From: JAPUME01 sp027294185
Lineage (GTDB): Bacteria > Acidobacteriota > Terriglobia > UBA7540 > JAPUME01
Length of the DNA: 64,000 bases
Assembly (NCBI GenBank): GCA_963555835.3
Contig: CAUVWZ020000002.1
Span: forward strand, 1,364,001-1,428,000
Reading direction: 5' to 3'
The translations under genes and the position numbers were made by a program. The notes beneath the pieces were generated by a model. That model was not told the origin of the DNA. It did not search any database and saw only the letters and a program-made list of their open reading frames with translations. Below, piece after piece: positions 42,875 to 51,920 of the stretch (position 1 is its first letter; the number at the start of each line of letters is the position of its first letter).

Positions 42875-43981
42875 CTACTGTGCCTCCACCACGAACACAT
42901 CCGAGTCCGAACTCTCGTTCTGTTTCAGGTCCAACGCCGTCACTCGGTAGCTGTAGCGGCGGCCCTGTACGATAGTTGTGTCGCGGTAAATCGGAGTCGG
43001 CAAAAGCTCTGATGTAAGACGCCGGTAAGCTTCCGATCCCTCACGGCGGTAGACGTGGTAGCCCGCAAGGTCCACTTCAGGGTTCGCCTCCCAGATCAAC
43101 TCGATGGCCTGGCTCGAGTAAAGCCCGTCCAGCCCGTTGGGCGAGCGAGGCGGGAAGACATCGGTCGGGGTGATGCTTACCGGCGATGAGTCCTCGCTTG
43201 TACTCACGTACTCACCGTCCCCGAACCTGGCCCGCACCTTGTAGCGAATCTCGCGGTCGAATTGGAACTCCGGGTCCTCGAAGCGCGGCTGGGAGGTTTC
43301 AGCGTAAGGGCGATAACCCGCTTCTCCTTCGTCACTGCGATAGACCTGAAAACCACGGAACCTTCGCGCCGCTTCTTCCGTTCCCGACTCCCAATCCCAC
43401 TCCAACCGCACGGAGTTTTCCCTTGACTCCGCTCTTAGTCGGGTTACGGGTCCCGACACGGGGAAGACGCGCAAGCTGACCGGATTCGAGAGCGCGCTCC
43501 TGCGCTGCCTGCCTCCGAACGAACGTGTCGAGGTGCGCACGGCGTATCGGTACCTACCCTCGGAGGCCGTGGCCAGCTCGGAAGGCTCAAAAGAGCCTTT
43601 CCACTTCATCACCCCATCAGCATTCGTGGCCGGGGTAGGAATGTCGCCCGAAACCAGCGTGACCTGGGGAGATCCTTCCTTGAACTGTTCCGGCGGGATT
43701 TGCCCTTTGCGGAGGAAATTCCTGAAGATTTCGACCTCGAGCGGACGGGTCAGCCTTTCTCCGTCAGTGGCGAAGACCGGAAGGGTCCAGCGAAGCTCGA
43801 CGTTCGGCCCCACCTGTGCCGCCGCGAGGTCTGTTATCGCTTCGGGAATCTGGATGCGCGGGGGGAGCGGCGGGCTCTGCTTCGCACATCCGACCCAGAG
43901 AAGCACCGACAGCAAGAGAAGTTTGGAAAAAGATTGGGGTTTTAACAATAGAAAACAACAGCGAAAAGGTTTGACCGGCAA
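42875..43981 (-). CDS. Lipoprotein with fibronectin type III domains
   Basis: 368 residues; the N-terminal hydrophobic stretch ends in LLLLSVLLWVGC, a lipobox giving an N-terminal lipidated Cys. Three FN3-like domains follow: about 45-155 (EAITDLAAAQVGPNVELRWT), 170-270 (VTRLRAESRENSVRLEW, FRGFQVYRSDEGEAGY) and 275-365 (SQAIELIWEANPEVDLAGYH, YSYRVTALD). Probably attached to a membrane facing the periplasm or the surface. The start codon is TTG or internal. It follows hslU by 2 bp and is probably in the same transcript. Confidence 0.8.
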   Translation of the reverse strand: MPVKPFRCCFLLLKPQSFSKLLLLSVLLWVGCAKQSPPLPPRIQIPEAITDLAAAQVGPNVELRWTLPVFATDGERLTRPLEVEIFRNFLRKGQIPPEQFKEGSPQVTLVSGDIPTPATNADGVMKWKGSFEPSELATASEGRYRYAVRTSTRSFGGRQRRSALSNPVSLRVFPVSGPVTRLRAESRENSVRLEWDWESGTEEAARRFRGFQVYRSDEGEAGYRPYAETSQPRFEDPEFQFDREIRYKVRARFGDGEYVSTSEDSSPVSITPTDVFPPRSPNGLDGLYSSQAIELIWEANPEVDLAGYHVYRREGSEAYRRLTSELLPTPIYRDTTIVQGRRYSYRVTALDLKQNESSDSDVFVVEAQ

Positions 43982-43983
43982 GC

Positions 43984-45384
43984 TCAGAGTATGTACCGGC
44001 TCAGGTCCTGGTCCTTGATGATATCGGCCAGTTGATTCCGAACGTATTCGCGGTCGATCCGGACGTCTTTCTTTTTCAAGTCGGGGCCTTCGAAAGAAAT
44101 CTCGTCCAGCAGCCTCTCCATGATCGTGTGCAGGCGACGCGCCCCGATATTTTCCGTCTGGTCGTTCACGGTTGCGGCAAAGCCGGCAAGCTCCTCGATG
44201 GCATCTTTGGTGAAACTCAGCTGAATACCCTCGGTTCCGAGCAGCGCCGTGTACTGTTTGACAAGAGCGCTTTTCGGCTCCTGGAGGATTCGAATAAAGT
44301 CGTCTGCGTTCAGGGCCCTCAACTCCACCCGAATCGGAAAGCGACCCTGAAGCTCCGGGATCAGGTCGGAAGGCTTGCTGGTGTGGAAGGCTCCGGCGGC
44401 GATAAACAGAATATGATCGGTGCGCACCATGCCGTAGCGCGTGTTCACCGTGGTGCCTTCCACGATGGGAAGGATGTCTCGCTGAACTCCCTCGCGGCTC
44501 ACATCGGGACCTCCCTGGGTGCGCTCACGCCCGGAAATCTTGTCAATTTCATCTATGAACAGGATGCCGGACTGCTCGGCGCGCTCGACGGCGGTCCGTG
44601 TCACCTGATCCATGTCAATCAGCCGATTTTCATCCTCCTGGGTCAGGTGATCGATTGCCTCAGCCACCTTCATTGTCCGTTTCTTGGTGCGCTGCCCGAA
44701 CATGCCGGGCAGAAGGTCCTTGATGTTAATGTCCATCTCCTCGACACCGCTCGAGGAGATGACCTCGAAGGAGGGAAAGGAGCGTTCCCGAACGTCGACT
44801 TCGACCATGCGGTCATCCAGCTTTCCCTCGCGAAACTGGCTGCGGAGCTTCTCCCGCGTGCGGCTGAAGTGATCCGCCTGCCGCCGTTGCTCTTCGCCGT
44901 TGACGGGATCTTTTTTCGGCGGCGGAGTGGGAGGGAGTAACAGGTCGAGCAGCCGTTCTTCGGCATTCTGTTCCGCGCGGTCGGCGATCTCTTCCAGCTT
45001 TTCTTCCCGCACCATTTCGATCCCGATCTCCACCAGATCGCGAATCATCGACTCGACGTCGCGCCCGACGTAACCCACTTCGGTAAATCGCGAGGCCTCG
45101 ACTTTCAGGAAGGGCGAGCTGGTGAGCCTTGCCAGGCGGCGGGCGATCTCCGTCTTCCCCACGCCGGTCGGCCCGATCATGATGATGTTCTTGGGAAGGA
45201 TCTCTTCGGCCAGCTCGGAGGAGAGCTTCTGCCTCCGCATACGGTTGCGCAGGGCGATGGCCACGGCGCGCTTGGCTTCGTGCTGCCCGACGACGTGTTT
45301 GTCGAGCTCGGCGACGATCTCCCGCGGTGTCATTTGATCCAGCTGGCTGGCCGCCGCAACATTTTCAGGCAAGTAGAAAACCAT
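43984..45384 (-). CDS. hslU: ATP-dependent protease ATPase subunit HslU (ClpY)
   Basis: 466 residues: MTPREIVAELDKHVVGQHEA at the start, Walker A MIGPTGVGKTEIAR, the pore motif GYVGRDVES, Walker B GILFIDEIDKI, GRFPIRVELRAL and the C-terminal peptide DLSRYIL that docks into HslV. Unfolds substrates and feeds them to HslV. The hslV gene lies 41 bp upstream. Confidence 0.97.
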   Translation of the reverse strand: MVFYLPENVAAASQLDQMTPREIVAELDKHVVGQHEAKRAVAIALRNRMRRQKLSSELAEEILPKNIIMIGPTGVGKTEIARRLARLTSSPFLKVEASRFTEVGYVGRDVESMIRDLVEIGIEMVREEKLEEIADRAEQNAEERLLDLLLPPTPPPKKDPVNGEEQRRQADHFSRTREKLRSQFREGKLDDRMVEVDVRERSFPSFEVISSSGVEEMDINIKDLLPGMFGQRTKKRTMKVAEAIDHLTQEDENRLIDMDQVTRTAVERAEQSGILFIDEIDKISGRERTQGGPDVSREGVQRDILPIVEGTTVNTRYGMVRTDHILFIAAGAFHTSKPSDLIPELQGRFPIRVELRALNADDFIRILQEPKSALVKQYTALLGTEGIQLSFTKDAIEELAGFAATVNDQTENIGARRLHTIMERLLDEISFEGPDLKKKDVRIDREYVRNQLADIIKDQDLSRYIL

Positions 45385-45425
45385 TCCTAAGTTCGAACCT
45401 GTGGCCTTTTCGAAAAGCCGTCTCC

Positions 45426-45980
45426 TTAAATTTCCTCGATCGTCACCTGGTCATTGGTGTAGACGCAGAGTTCTCCGGCTACCGCCATTGCCTCTTCCAC
45501 AATCCGTCGGGCGGAAAGCTTGGTGTGGGCGGCGAGAACGCGCGCCGCGGCCACCGCATACGGCCCGCCTGAGCCGATCGCGATAATGCCGTCGTCGGGC
45601 TCGATCACGTCCCCGGTACCGCTTACAAGGTAAGTGTTCTTGCCGTCGCTTACAATCAGCAGGGCCTCCAGGTGGCGCAGAACCCGGTCGGTACGCCACT
45701 CCTTGGCCAACTCCACCACGGCCCGATTGATGTTGCCGTGAAACTCCTCGAGCTTCCCCTCGAAGCGGCTGAATAGCGACAGGGCGTCGGCCGTGCTGCC
45801 GGCGAATCCGGCCAGCACCCGATCCTTATAGAGGCGGCGAATTTTTTTCGCCCGGTGTTTGACGACACCCTCCCCCATGGTGATCTGCCCGTCACCGCCC
45901 ATGACGAGCTTGCCGTCGCGCTTCACGGAGAGGACGGTTGTGCCGTGGAACTTGACTCTCTGTTGAGTTTCTCGTGGCAT
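45426..45980 (-). CDS. hslV: ATP-dependent protease peptidase subunit HslV
   Basis: 184 residues from ATG 45980 (a TTG four codons upstream is in frame). The catalytic Thr is exposed after cleavage in KFHGTTVLSVKRDGK; GGDGQITMGEGVVKHRAKKI and IAIGSGGPYAVAAARVL are also typical. Forms the proteolytic double ring with HslU. Confidence 0.96.
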   Translation of the reverse strand: MPRETQQRVKFHGTTVLSVKRDGKLVMGGDGQITMGEGVVKHRAKKIRRLYKDRVLAGFAGSTADALSLFSRFEGKLEEFHGNINRAVVELAKEWRTDRVLRHLEALLIVSDGKNTYLVSGTGDVIEPDDGIIAIGSGGPYAVAAARVLAAHTKLSARRIVEEAMAVAGELCVYTNDQVTIEEI

Positions 45981-46075
45981 AGGATTAGCCAATTATTATA
46001 GCAGAGCTTGAGGGGGGCCTTGCGGGTGAACTCTACTCACCTCAGGGCTCAGGAGCCGGGGCGGCTCCGCTTCGC

Positions 46076-46915
46076 TCATCGCACGGGGTCGAAATCTCCC
46101 CGGGCAATCGGGAGATTGAACAGAATCTGATTATAGAAAAGTTCTGCATTTCGTCGCCCATTCCTCCAGCGGGTTTCCCGCTGCGGCGCCAGGACGCCGT
46201 TCACCATCTTGAAGTTGCCGTAGGTCAGGGCGTGGTCCTCCCACCGGCGTGTACGGGGATGCTGAAGGCGATAAGAGATGCGCACCGGCAGAAGCCGGTT
46301 TTTGTCGATGAATATCTTGATTTTTACCTGCTGGGCGTCAATGATTTCCACGACGTAAACGGTGACGTTGTCGATAAAATCCGAACCCGCATCCACCATC
46401 AGGATATCCGGTTCGTTGATCACCCGGGTCAGCAGGTGGTACAGGCCGTAACGCGCCCGCAGCCGCCAGGCGCGGATCTCCTCCTCGCTCTGACGCCCTC
46501 GACCCAGCCGGTCGAGACGCCAGGCCTGTTTGCCGTTATTGATCAGGATGATGGGTTTTTTCTTCCCGTAGGAGAACCGGCGCTTGTCGGGCGGGGCGTC
46601 CTTGCTCTCGAAGGGCAGCATCCCGGCCGTCCCTCCGCCGGCAAGGATATAAAAACGTCCCTTGGTGGTCAGCGTCTTAATCCGGCGGAATTTCTCGCCG
46701 CCCAACTTCTCAATCATCTGGTCGATCACCTGCCGCGCGGCGGGTGAAATCTTGTCGGGAAGCGAGGATTCCTGTGCGGAGGCGGCCGTGAGGATTTTCG
46801 GCACGGAAATCACAAAGCCAAGGCACCCCGCAAGAGCCCAAACCCCCAGGAGGCGCCGGGTTATTGGATAATTCGTTCCCTTCCCGCCCCGTTCCAATTC
46901 GTTCTCTCGGCCCAA
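46076..46915 (-). CDS. Exported protein, possibly LolA/LolB-like fold
   Basis: About 279 residues, starting at TTG 46915 or a later codon. A hydrophobic signal segment (LGVWALAGCLGFVIS) ends near TAASAQES. The mature part opens with VIDQMIEKLGGEKFRRIKTL and continues with beta-rich repeats (GRFYILAGGG, NVTVYVVEIIDAQQVKIKIF, ALTYGNFKMVNGVLAPQ), the layout of periplasmic lipoprotein-carrier-like proteins common in Acidobacteria. Placed between plsC and hslV. Function not assigned. Confidence 0.65.
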   Translation of the reverse strand: MGRENELERGGKGTNYPITRRLLGVWALAGCLGFVISVPKILTAASAQESSLPDKISPAARQVIDQMIEKLGGEKFRRIKTLTTKGRFYILAGGGTAGMLPFESKDAPPDKRRFSYGKKKPIILINNGKQAWRLDRLGRGRQSEEEIRAWRLRARYGLYHLLTRVINEPDILMVDAGSDFIDNVTVYVVEIIDAQQVKIKIFIDKNRLLPVRISYRLQHPRTRRWEDHALTYGNFKMVNGVLAPQRETRWRNGRRNAELFYNQILFNLPIARGDFDPVR

Positions 46916-46996
46916 CCTTCACCTTCCTTTCGCAAACTCTCTAGAGGATATGATGCCGTGCGGGAACCCCGCGGCGGCACGATTTTTCTTCCCGCG

Positions 46997-47794
46997 CTAC
47001 TCTCCACCCTCTGCATCCCCGGGAGAACGAAACCGGGAGGCAATCTGTTGGCGAACCCGTTCGCTAAACGCCGCGACGTCTCCGGGGGTAAGCCCATCGG
47101 TCTCAATCGGCGGGTGGATGATCATCTCCGGTTTACCCGGGCGCACATGATAAGAACCGGGCAGCAGGACGTCGCGGGTTCCATTCAGCGTAATCGGAAC
47201 CAGCGGCACCTGCGCCTCCACGGCCAGCAGGAAGGTGCCTCTCTTGAATCCTCCCAGCCGCCCGTCCCGGCTGCGAGCGCCTTCGGGGAAAAGCACCACC
47301 GATCTTCCTTCGCGAATCTTCCGAACCGCAAGCTCAAAACTCCTCATCGCCTCGTGGGGCCGGCTGCGCTCCACCGGTATATGCCCGGAGCGCCGCAGGT
47401 GCCACCCGAGGAAAGGGACGTGGAACAGTACCCTCTTGGACAGGAATCGGAACGGCACCCTCAGGTGGACGAAGAGAATGGGAATATCCATGGCGCTGGG
47501 GTGATTGACACAATAGATCGTTGGCCGGTCCGCCCGCACGTTCTCCAATCCCTCCACCTGCACGGCGATGCGGCTGGTCTTCAGAATCAGCCAGGACCAG
47601 ACACGGGCGCAGCCGTGCTGCCAGCGCCCCCCGGAATCCACGATGGAACCGACCAGCGAAAACGTCCCCATCACGCCCGTATAGAGGTAAATCAACGGGT
47701 TGGTGAAGACCAGCGAACGCGCATAACTCAATCCATTCTTGAGCCACGCGAAGGCATTCTGCCGTTTAGGTTCGACCTCGGCCCTTTCGTTCAT
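46997..47794 (-). CDS. plsC: 1-acyl-sn-glycerol-3-phosphate acyltransferase
   Basis: 265 residues. Acyltransferase motif I CVNHPSAMDIPILF (H-x4-D), block II around GHIPVERSRPHE, block III VVLFPEGARSRDGRLGGFKR and block IV VPLVPITLNGTRDV. An N-terminal membrane segment lies near LIYLYTGVMGTFSLVGSI. Makes phosphatidic acid. It begins 6 bp after the folC stop. Confidence 0.93.
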   Translation of the reverse strand: MNERAEVEPKRQNAFAWLKNGLSYARSLVFTNPLIYLYTGVMGTFSLVGSIVDSGGRWQHGCARVWSWLILKTSRIAVQVEGLENVRADRPTIYCVNHPSAMDIPILFVHLRVPFRFLSKRVLFHVPFLGWHLRRSGHIPVERSRPHEAMRSFELAVRKIREGRSVVLFPEGARSRDGRLGGFKRGTFLLAVEAQVPLVPITLNGTRDVLLPGSYHVRPGKPEMIIHPPIETDGLTPGDVAAFSERVRQQIASRFRSPGDAEGGE

Positions 47795-47800
47795 GCTCGA

Positions 47801-49168
47801 TCACCCGTTCATCCTGGACAGACTGTGCATTTCCGATTTCGGCCGGCTTTCCGCTCCCGCGCGTAATGCCTTGTGAATCTCACCTACCAGGAATAGAGAG
47901 CCCGCGGCAAGGATGACATCCCCCGGTCCCGACTCCCGCCGCGCCAGCTCCAGCGCCTTCAACGGATTCGCTTCCAGGGTGAAACAGGCGGGGCGAATCT
48001 TCGCCGATGCAAGCAACTCCTGGGGAGAGGCCGCTCGCGGCATGGAAACCTGGGTCAGGTAAATCTTCTCCGCCAGGGGAAAAAGGATTTCACTGATCCC
48101 GGAGATATTCTTATCGCGCATGGAGGCGTAAATCAAACGCACCTTTCGCGGCCGTACATGATCACAAAGGAACTCTGCCAACTGTCGCGCGGCGCCCGGA
48201 TTGTGAGCGCCGTCCACCAGAAGCAGGGGTGTGAAATCCATCGTCTCCAACCGCCCCGGCCAGCGGACCTCTCGAAGGGCCTCGATCAGAGCACGGCGCG
48301 AAACGGGCATCCCCGCCTGTTTCAGCTTCCAGGCCCCGGCGGCCGCGGCGACAGCGTTCCGCACCTGGAATTTTCCCCTCAACCCTACCGACACGTTCGG
48401 GAAACGCTCCTCGCCCCCCGAGAACTTAATGCTGAGATCAAAGCAATGGAGACCCTGGAAGCTGCGGAGGTTGGTAACCCTGGCGAAGTTTCGGACCTCC
48501 AAACACTCCGCCCCCAATTCCTTCGCCCGCTTTTGAATCTCCCCCAGCGCCTCCGGTTCCTCCGCTCCCACCAGGACCGGCAGATTAGGGCGAATCACTC
48601 CGGCCTTCTCCCGGGCGATTTCAGCCAGGGTCGAGCCGAGAATCCGCTCGTGGTCGAAGTCCACGTTGGTAATGAGGGCCAGCACCGGCTCGGCGGTCGA
48701 AGTTGCATCCAAGCGGCCCCCCAATCCCACCTCCAAAACGGCTACCCCCACCCGCGCGCGGGCAAAATGGAGGAAAGCGGTGGCAGTCACGAACTCAAAA
48801 TAGCTCGGAGACTCTTCCCACCCGGCCTGTCTTTGAACCTTTTCGGCCACCTGCCGGACCTCGGAGAAGACTTCCGCAAATTCATCATCGCGAATATCAG
48901 CCCCGTCGATTTTGATTCGCTCGTTTACCCGAACCAGGTGCGGCGAGGTAAAAAGACCCGTGCGATTCCCCGAAAAAGAGAGGATTCCGGCCAGCAGGGC
49001 GGAGGTGGACCCCTTGCCGTTCGTTCCGGCGACACTCACGCTCGGAAAACTGCGCTGCGGATTGCCCAGCGCCTCGAGCAGGACGGTGATTTTCTCAAGC
49101 CCGAACTTCCTTCCCAGCATGTCGTTCCCGAGGGGGTCGAGGTAGGCCAGGCACTCCTCGTAGGACAT
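47801..49168 (-). CDS. folC: Folylpolyglutamate synthase / dihydrofolate synthase
   Basis: 455 residues from ATG 49168, giving MSYEECLAYLDPLGNDMLGR; the open frame extends further upstream, but that would overlap accD. P-loop VSVAGTNGKGSTSALLAGIL, SPHLVRVNERIKIDG, VGLGGRLDATS and the C-terminal domain beginning LLVDGAHNPGAARQLAEF. Adds glutamate to folates. It follows accD by 34 bp; accD-folC linkage is widespread. Confidence 0.95.
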   Translation of the reverse strand: MSYEECLAYLDPLGNDMLGRKFGLEKITVLLEALGNPQRSFPSVSVAGTNGKGSTSALLAGILSFSGNRTGLFTSPHLVRVNERIKIDGADIRDDEFAEVFSEVRQVAEKVQRQAGWEESPSYFEFVTATAFLHFARARVGVAVLEVGLGGRLDATSTAEPVLALITNVDFDHERILGSTLAEIAREKAGVIRPNLPVLVGAEEPEALGEIQKRAKELGAECLEVRNFARVTNLRSFQGLHCFDLSIKFSGGEERFPNVSVGLRGKFQVRNAVAAAAGAWKLKQAGMPVSRRALIEALREVRWPGRLETMDFTPLLLVDGAHNPGAARQLAEFLCDHVRPRKVRLIYASMRDKNISGISEILFPLAEKIYLTQVSMPRAASPQELLASAKIRPACFTLEANPLKALELARRESGPGDVILAAGSLFLVGEIHKALRAGAESRPKSEMHSLSRMNG

Positions 49169-49202
49169 GCGGGCGATGCGGCTTCCGGGAACGGAAAGAG
49201 GA

Positions 49203-50051
49203 TCAGTCCCAGGCGCCGAGGAAGTTGAGCGAATTGGCAAGGTAGGCCTTGAGGTTTTTGCGGGAAACAATGGCATCAATCATTCCATGTTCCAGGAGGA
49301 ATTCTGCGCGCTGGAAGCCTTCCGGCAGCTTTTGGCGAATGGTCTGTTCGATTACACGCGGCCCGGCGAACCCGATCAAGGCGCGCGGTTCGGCAAGGTT
49401 AAGGTCCCCGAGCATGGCGAAGCTGGCCGTGACGCCACCGGTGGTGGGGTCGGTAAGAACCGAGATGTAGGGTTTGCGTATCTTGTCCAACTGCCCCAGG
49501 GCGGCGGAAATCTTTGTCATCTGCATCAGGCTGACGGCCCCCTCCATCATGCGCGCTCCGCCCGAGCAGGAAACGACTACCAGGGGCAGTTGATGCTCAA
49601 TGGCGCGCTCGATGGCACGAGTAATCTTTTCCCCCACCACGGCCCCCATGCTGCCGCCGACAAAGTTGAACTCCATGGCACAGATCACCACCGGGTGGCC
49701 ATTGAGCAGACCTTCGGCGCTGACCAGCGCGTCTTTAAGGCCCGTCGCCTGCTCGGCAAGCGCCAACCGATCACGGTAACTCTTCCGGTCAACAAAATGG
49801 AGCGGGTCGGTGCTTGAAAGCTTCTCGTCGCGCTCGACGTAGTGTCCCGAGTCGAACAGCATCTTGAGCCGCGCCTTCGCCGTCATGCGAAAGTGAAAGT
49901 CACACTTCGGGCAGCAATACAGGTTCTCGTCCAGGTCTTTCTTCCACAAAATCTGCTTGCACTTTTCGCACTTGACCCAGAGTCCTTCGGTCTGGACATG
50001 CTTGTCCTTGGGAGCCTCAAGCGGCGCTTGTTCTTTGCTAAACCAGGCCAT
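49203..50051 (-). CDS. accD: Acetyl-CoA carboxylase carboxyltransferase subunit beta
   Basis: 282 residues. N-terminal zinc ribbon WVKCEKCKQILWKKDLDENL followed by YCCPKCDFHF, then the carboxyltransferase domain with VVVSCSGGARMMEGAVSLMQ, SVLTDPTTGGVTASFAMLGD and GFAGPRVIEQTIRQKLPEGF. First step of fatty-acid synthesis together with AccA, which is not in the window. It is the first gene of the accD-folC-plsC run. Confidence 0.97.
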   Translation of the reverse strand: MAWFSKEQAPLEAPKDKHVQTEGLWVKCEKCKQILWKKDLDENLYCCPKCDFHFRMTAKARLKMLFDSGHYVERDEKLSSTDPLHFVDRKSYRDRLALAEQATGLKDALVSAEGLLNGHPVVICAMEFNFVGGSMGAVVGEKITRAIERAIEHQLPLVVVSCSGGARMMEGAVSLMQMTKISAALGQLDKIRKPYISVLTDPTTGGVTASFAMLGDLNLAEPRALIGFAGPRVIEQTIRQKLPEGFQRAEFLLEHGMIDAIVSRKNLKAYLANSLNFLGAWD

Positions 50052-50401
50052 ATTCGTGAGACCTAATCTCTCTCAGATATCCACAATCATATCACCTTTC
50101 CCGGTCTCGAGGAAAAACCAGAAGAGAGGGAATTATGGCGTGAAGGTCATGGACAATGAAAGTGGTCTGGGAATGGAAACAAGTATCAGTTACAATTCCT
50201 AACGCTGACAAATCAAAGCAGCGGACTCCATGAGCTGGCTGCTTATTTTAGCCGTTCCACTGGCCAACCTATCAAGGAAGTCGTTTAGCTTAATATCTGC
50301 TCCCAACTAATTCCCCCGTTGTCCGGTGATTTTCAACGAAGAAAACATTGGGTGTTAGTTTGACAGCGGGTTATCTTTAACCTAGCCGGAGGCATAGCGT
50401 T
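50052..50401. other. Upstream region of the unknown nuclease-like gene
   Basis: Marks a shift to AT-rich DNA. TTGACA occurs at 50360-50365 but no good -10 is at standard spacing. CCTAACGCTGACA at 50199 resembles an attC start, but no matching 3' core is found. GGAGG at 50388-50392 serves ATG 50402. Confidence 0.4.
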
Positions 50402-51851
50402 ATGTATTTTTCAGACTACTTCAAAGTTCGGCCGCAGGTCATCGAAAAATATGGCGCGTTTAATATATCCCTCGTAGCCGATCTCCCTTTATTCATTGAC
50501 CCCTTTCTCTTGTTTAACAGCAATAAAAAGAAATACAAGAAGCTACACGACAACATCATTCGATATCTTAGGTTCCTAAAAGATAAATCAATCACCCAAC
50601 AGATGACTCCCGGTCTGATCAACGCTTGGTACAGGTTTCCCGAAGTCAAACAAATATGGTTTGGATTCACCCTTACAGGGAATAATGGAAGTGGTTTGGG
50701 TAGAAAGTTTGCAATTGCACTGCATGAAAATTTATCTCGCATTTTCGGAAACTTCGGAGCGGAAGAGATTACAAAATCAAGCCACCTAGAGAAGCTATGC
50801 TTAATAAGGGATGGGGTAGGTCGGGACAATATAAGCGACTTCACTACTAACTTAATTCGGGAGTTCCTCCTTGCTTACACTCAAACGTTTGCTCGAAAAC
50901 ACGTAACCCCCTCACTTTGCAAGAACGTAACTGTCAATAAGGTTCGATTCAATTACACAACAGAGACTTGGGAGCGCGGTCAGTACTATCTTCCCTGGCG
51001 TGAAAAAGACTACGTCCTTCTCACCCCGAGAGATACTCTCACTAAAGAAAACACGTGGATTAATAGGACGGATCTTATCGATGATTTCCATTACATTCCC
51101 GATGCAATACCCAACGATCAATTAAGGACCCAAATTAATAACTATTTCGTCAAAATCTTACCGAGAAAGTCTAGCCGAAAAGAAGAAAGAGACGCCGCAA
51201 TGCGGACAATTATGAATTTCCCGCAGCTCATAGATTATTACATTCTTCGCAAAGAGCAGAATGGTGATAAAGCTTTTGATCTAAGCACTGCACTTGTCTC
51301 TAGATCAAAAAGACTCTATGTGGACCAATTTAAGGAGCTAATCCGCCTTCTTAAGAGAAGCAAATTTTTATGAGATTGTAGGGAACACCTATGATGAAGC
51401 ACACCAGAGAATTGCCTACTTCAAGGATGTTATCGAAAATAAAGGGGGACACCGGCTGCTTTATGAGGGCAGCGAACCCATCGGTAGAGAATATGACCTC
51501 CAAATAATGTTCAAGCTAACTTGGTTCGGAACTCCTTCAGATGTAAGCAGCGAAGTCAACGATGGACGTGGATCTGCGGATTTCAAATTCTCCAGAGGAA
51601 GATTTGACAAAACTCTGGTCGAATTCAAGCTTGCGAGTAACACCCGATTGAAGCGCAACCTAGCTCGGCAAAACGCGATCTACGAAAAGGCTAGCGATGC
51701 TAAGAAATCCATCAGAGTAATCATTTACTATAGTAAGAGCGAATTTCGAAGGGTCACAAGTATTCTCGAAATATTAAGGATTGAACATAGTCCAGATGTT
51801 GTCCTAATAGATGCCAGAAGGGACAATAAGCCTCCCGGTTCAAAAGCTTGA
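50402..51851 (+). pseudogene. Unknown protein with C-terminal PD-(D/E)XK-like nuclease domain, frameshifted
   Basis: The first 323 codons (MYFSDYFKVRPQVIEKYGAF, LVADLPLFIDPFLLFNS) end at TGA 51371-51373. One extra base in the run AAATTTTTATG (51362-51372) explains the stop: the +1 frame continues without a break as FYEIVGNTYDEAHQRIAYF to the stop at 51849-51851, giving about 480 residues. The C-terminal part has SADFKFSRGRFDKTLVEFKL, with D and E-x-K spaced as in PD-(D/E)XK nucleases, preceded by SSEVNDGRG. I do not recognise the N-terminal domain. The gene is AT-rich, unlike accD and ggt on either side, so it was probably acquired. The frameshift may be a true lesion, a sequencing error at the T run, or recoding. 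Confidence 0.65.
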
Positions 51852-51920
51852 ACGCACGTTCTTGGCCAAAGATTCCGCAACGCTATAAAAAACCTGCAAC
51901 CTCCAGTGGGACCAATTCGA

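Noticed and set aside
48158..49228. 356-codon antisense frame over folC
   Set aside because: Shadow of folC in high-GC DNA; Arg/Gly/Pro-rich with no motifs.
50195..50401. attC-like start (CCTAACGCTGACA, then GCAGCGGAC) upstream of the nuclease-like gene
   Set aside because: No GTTRRRY partner with complementary inner boxes could be found, so I do not claim a cassette here.
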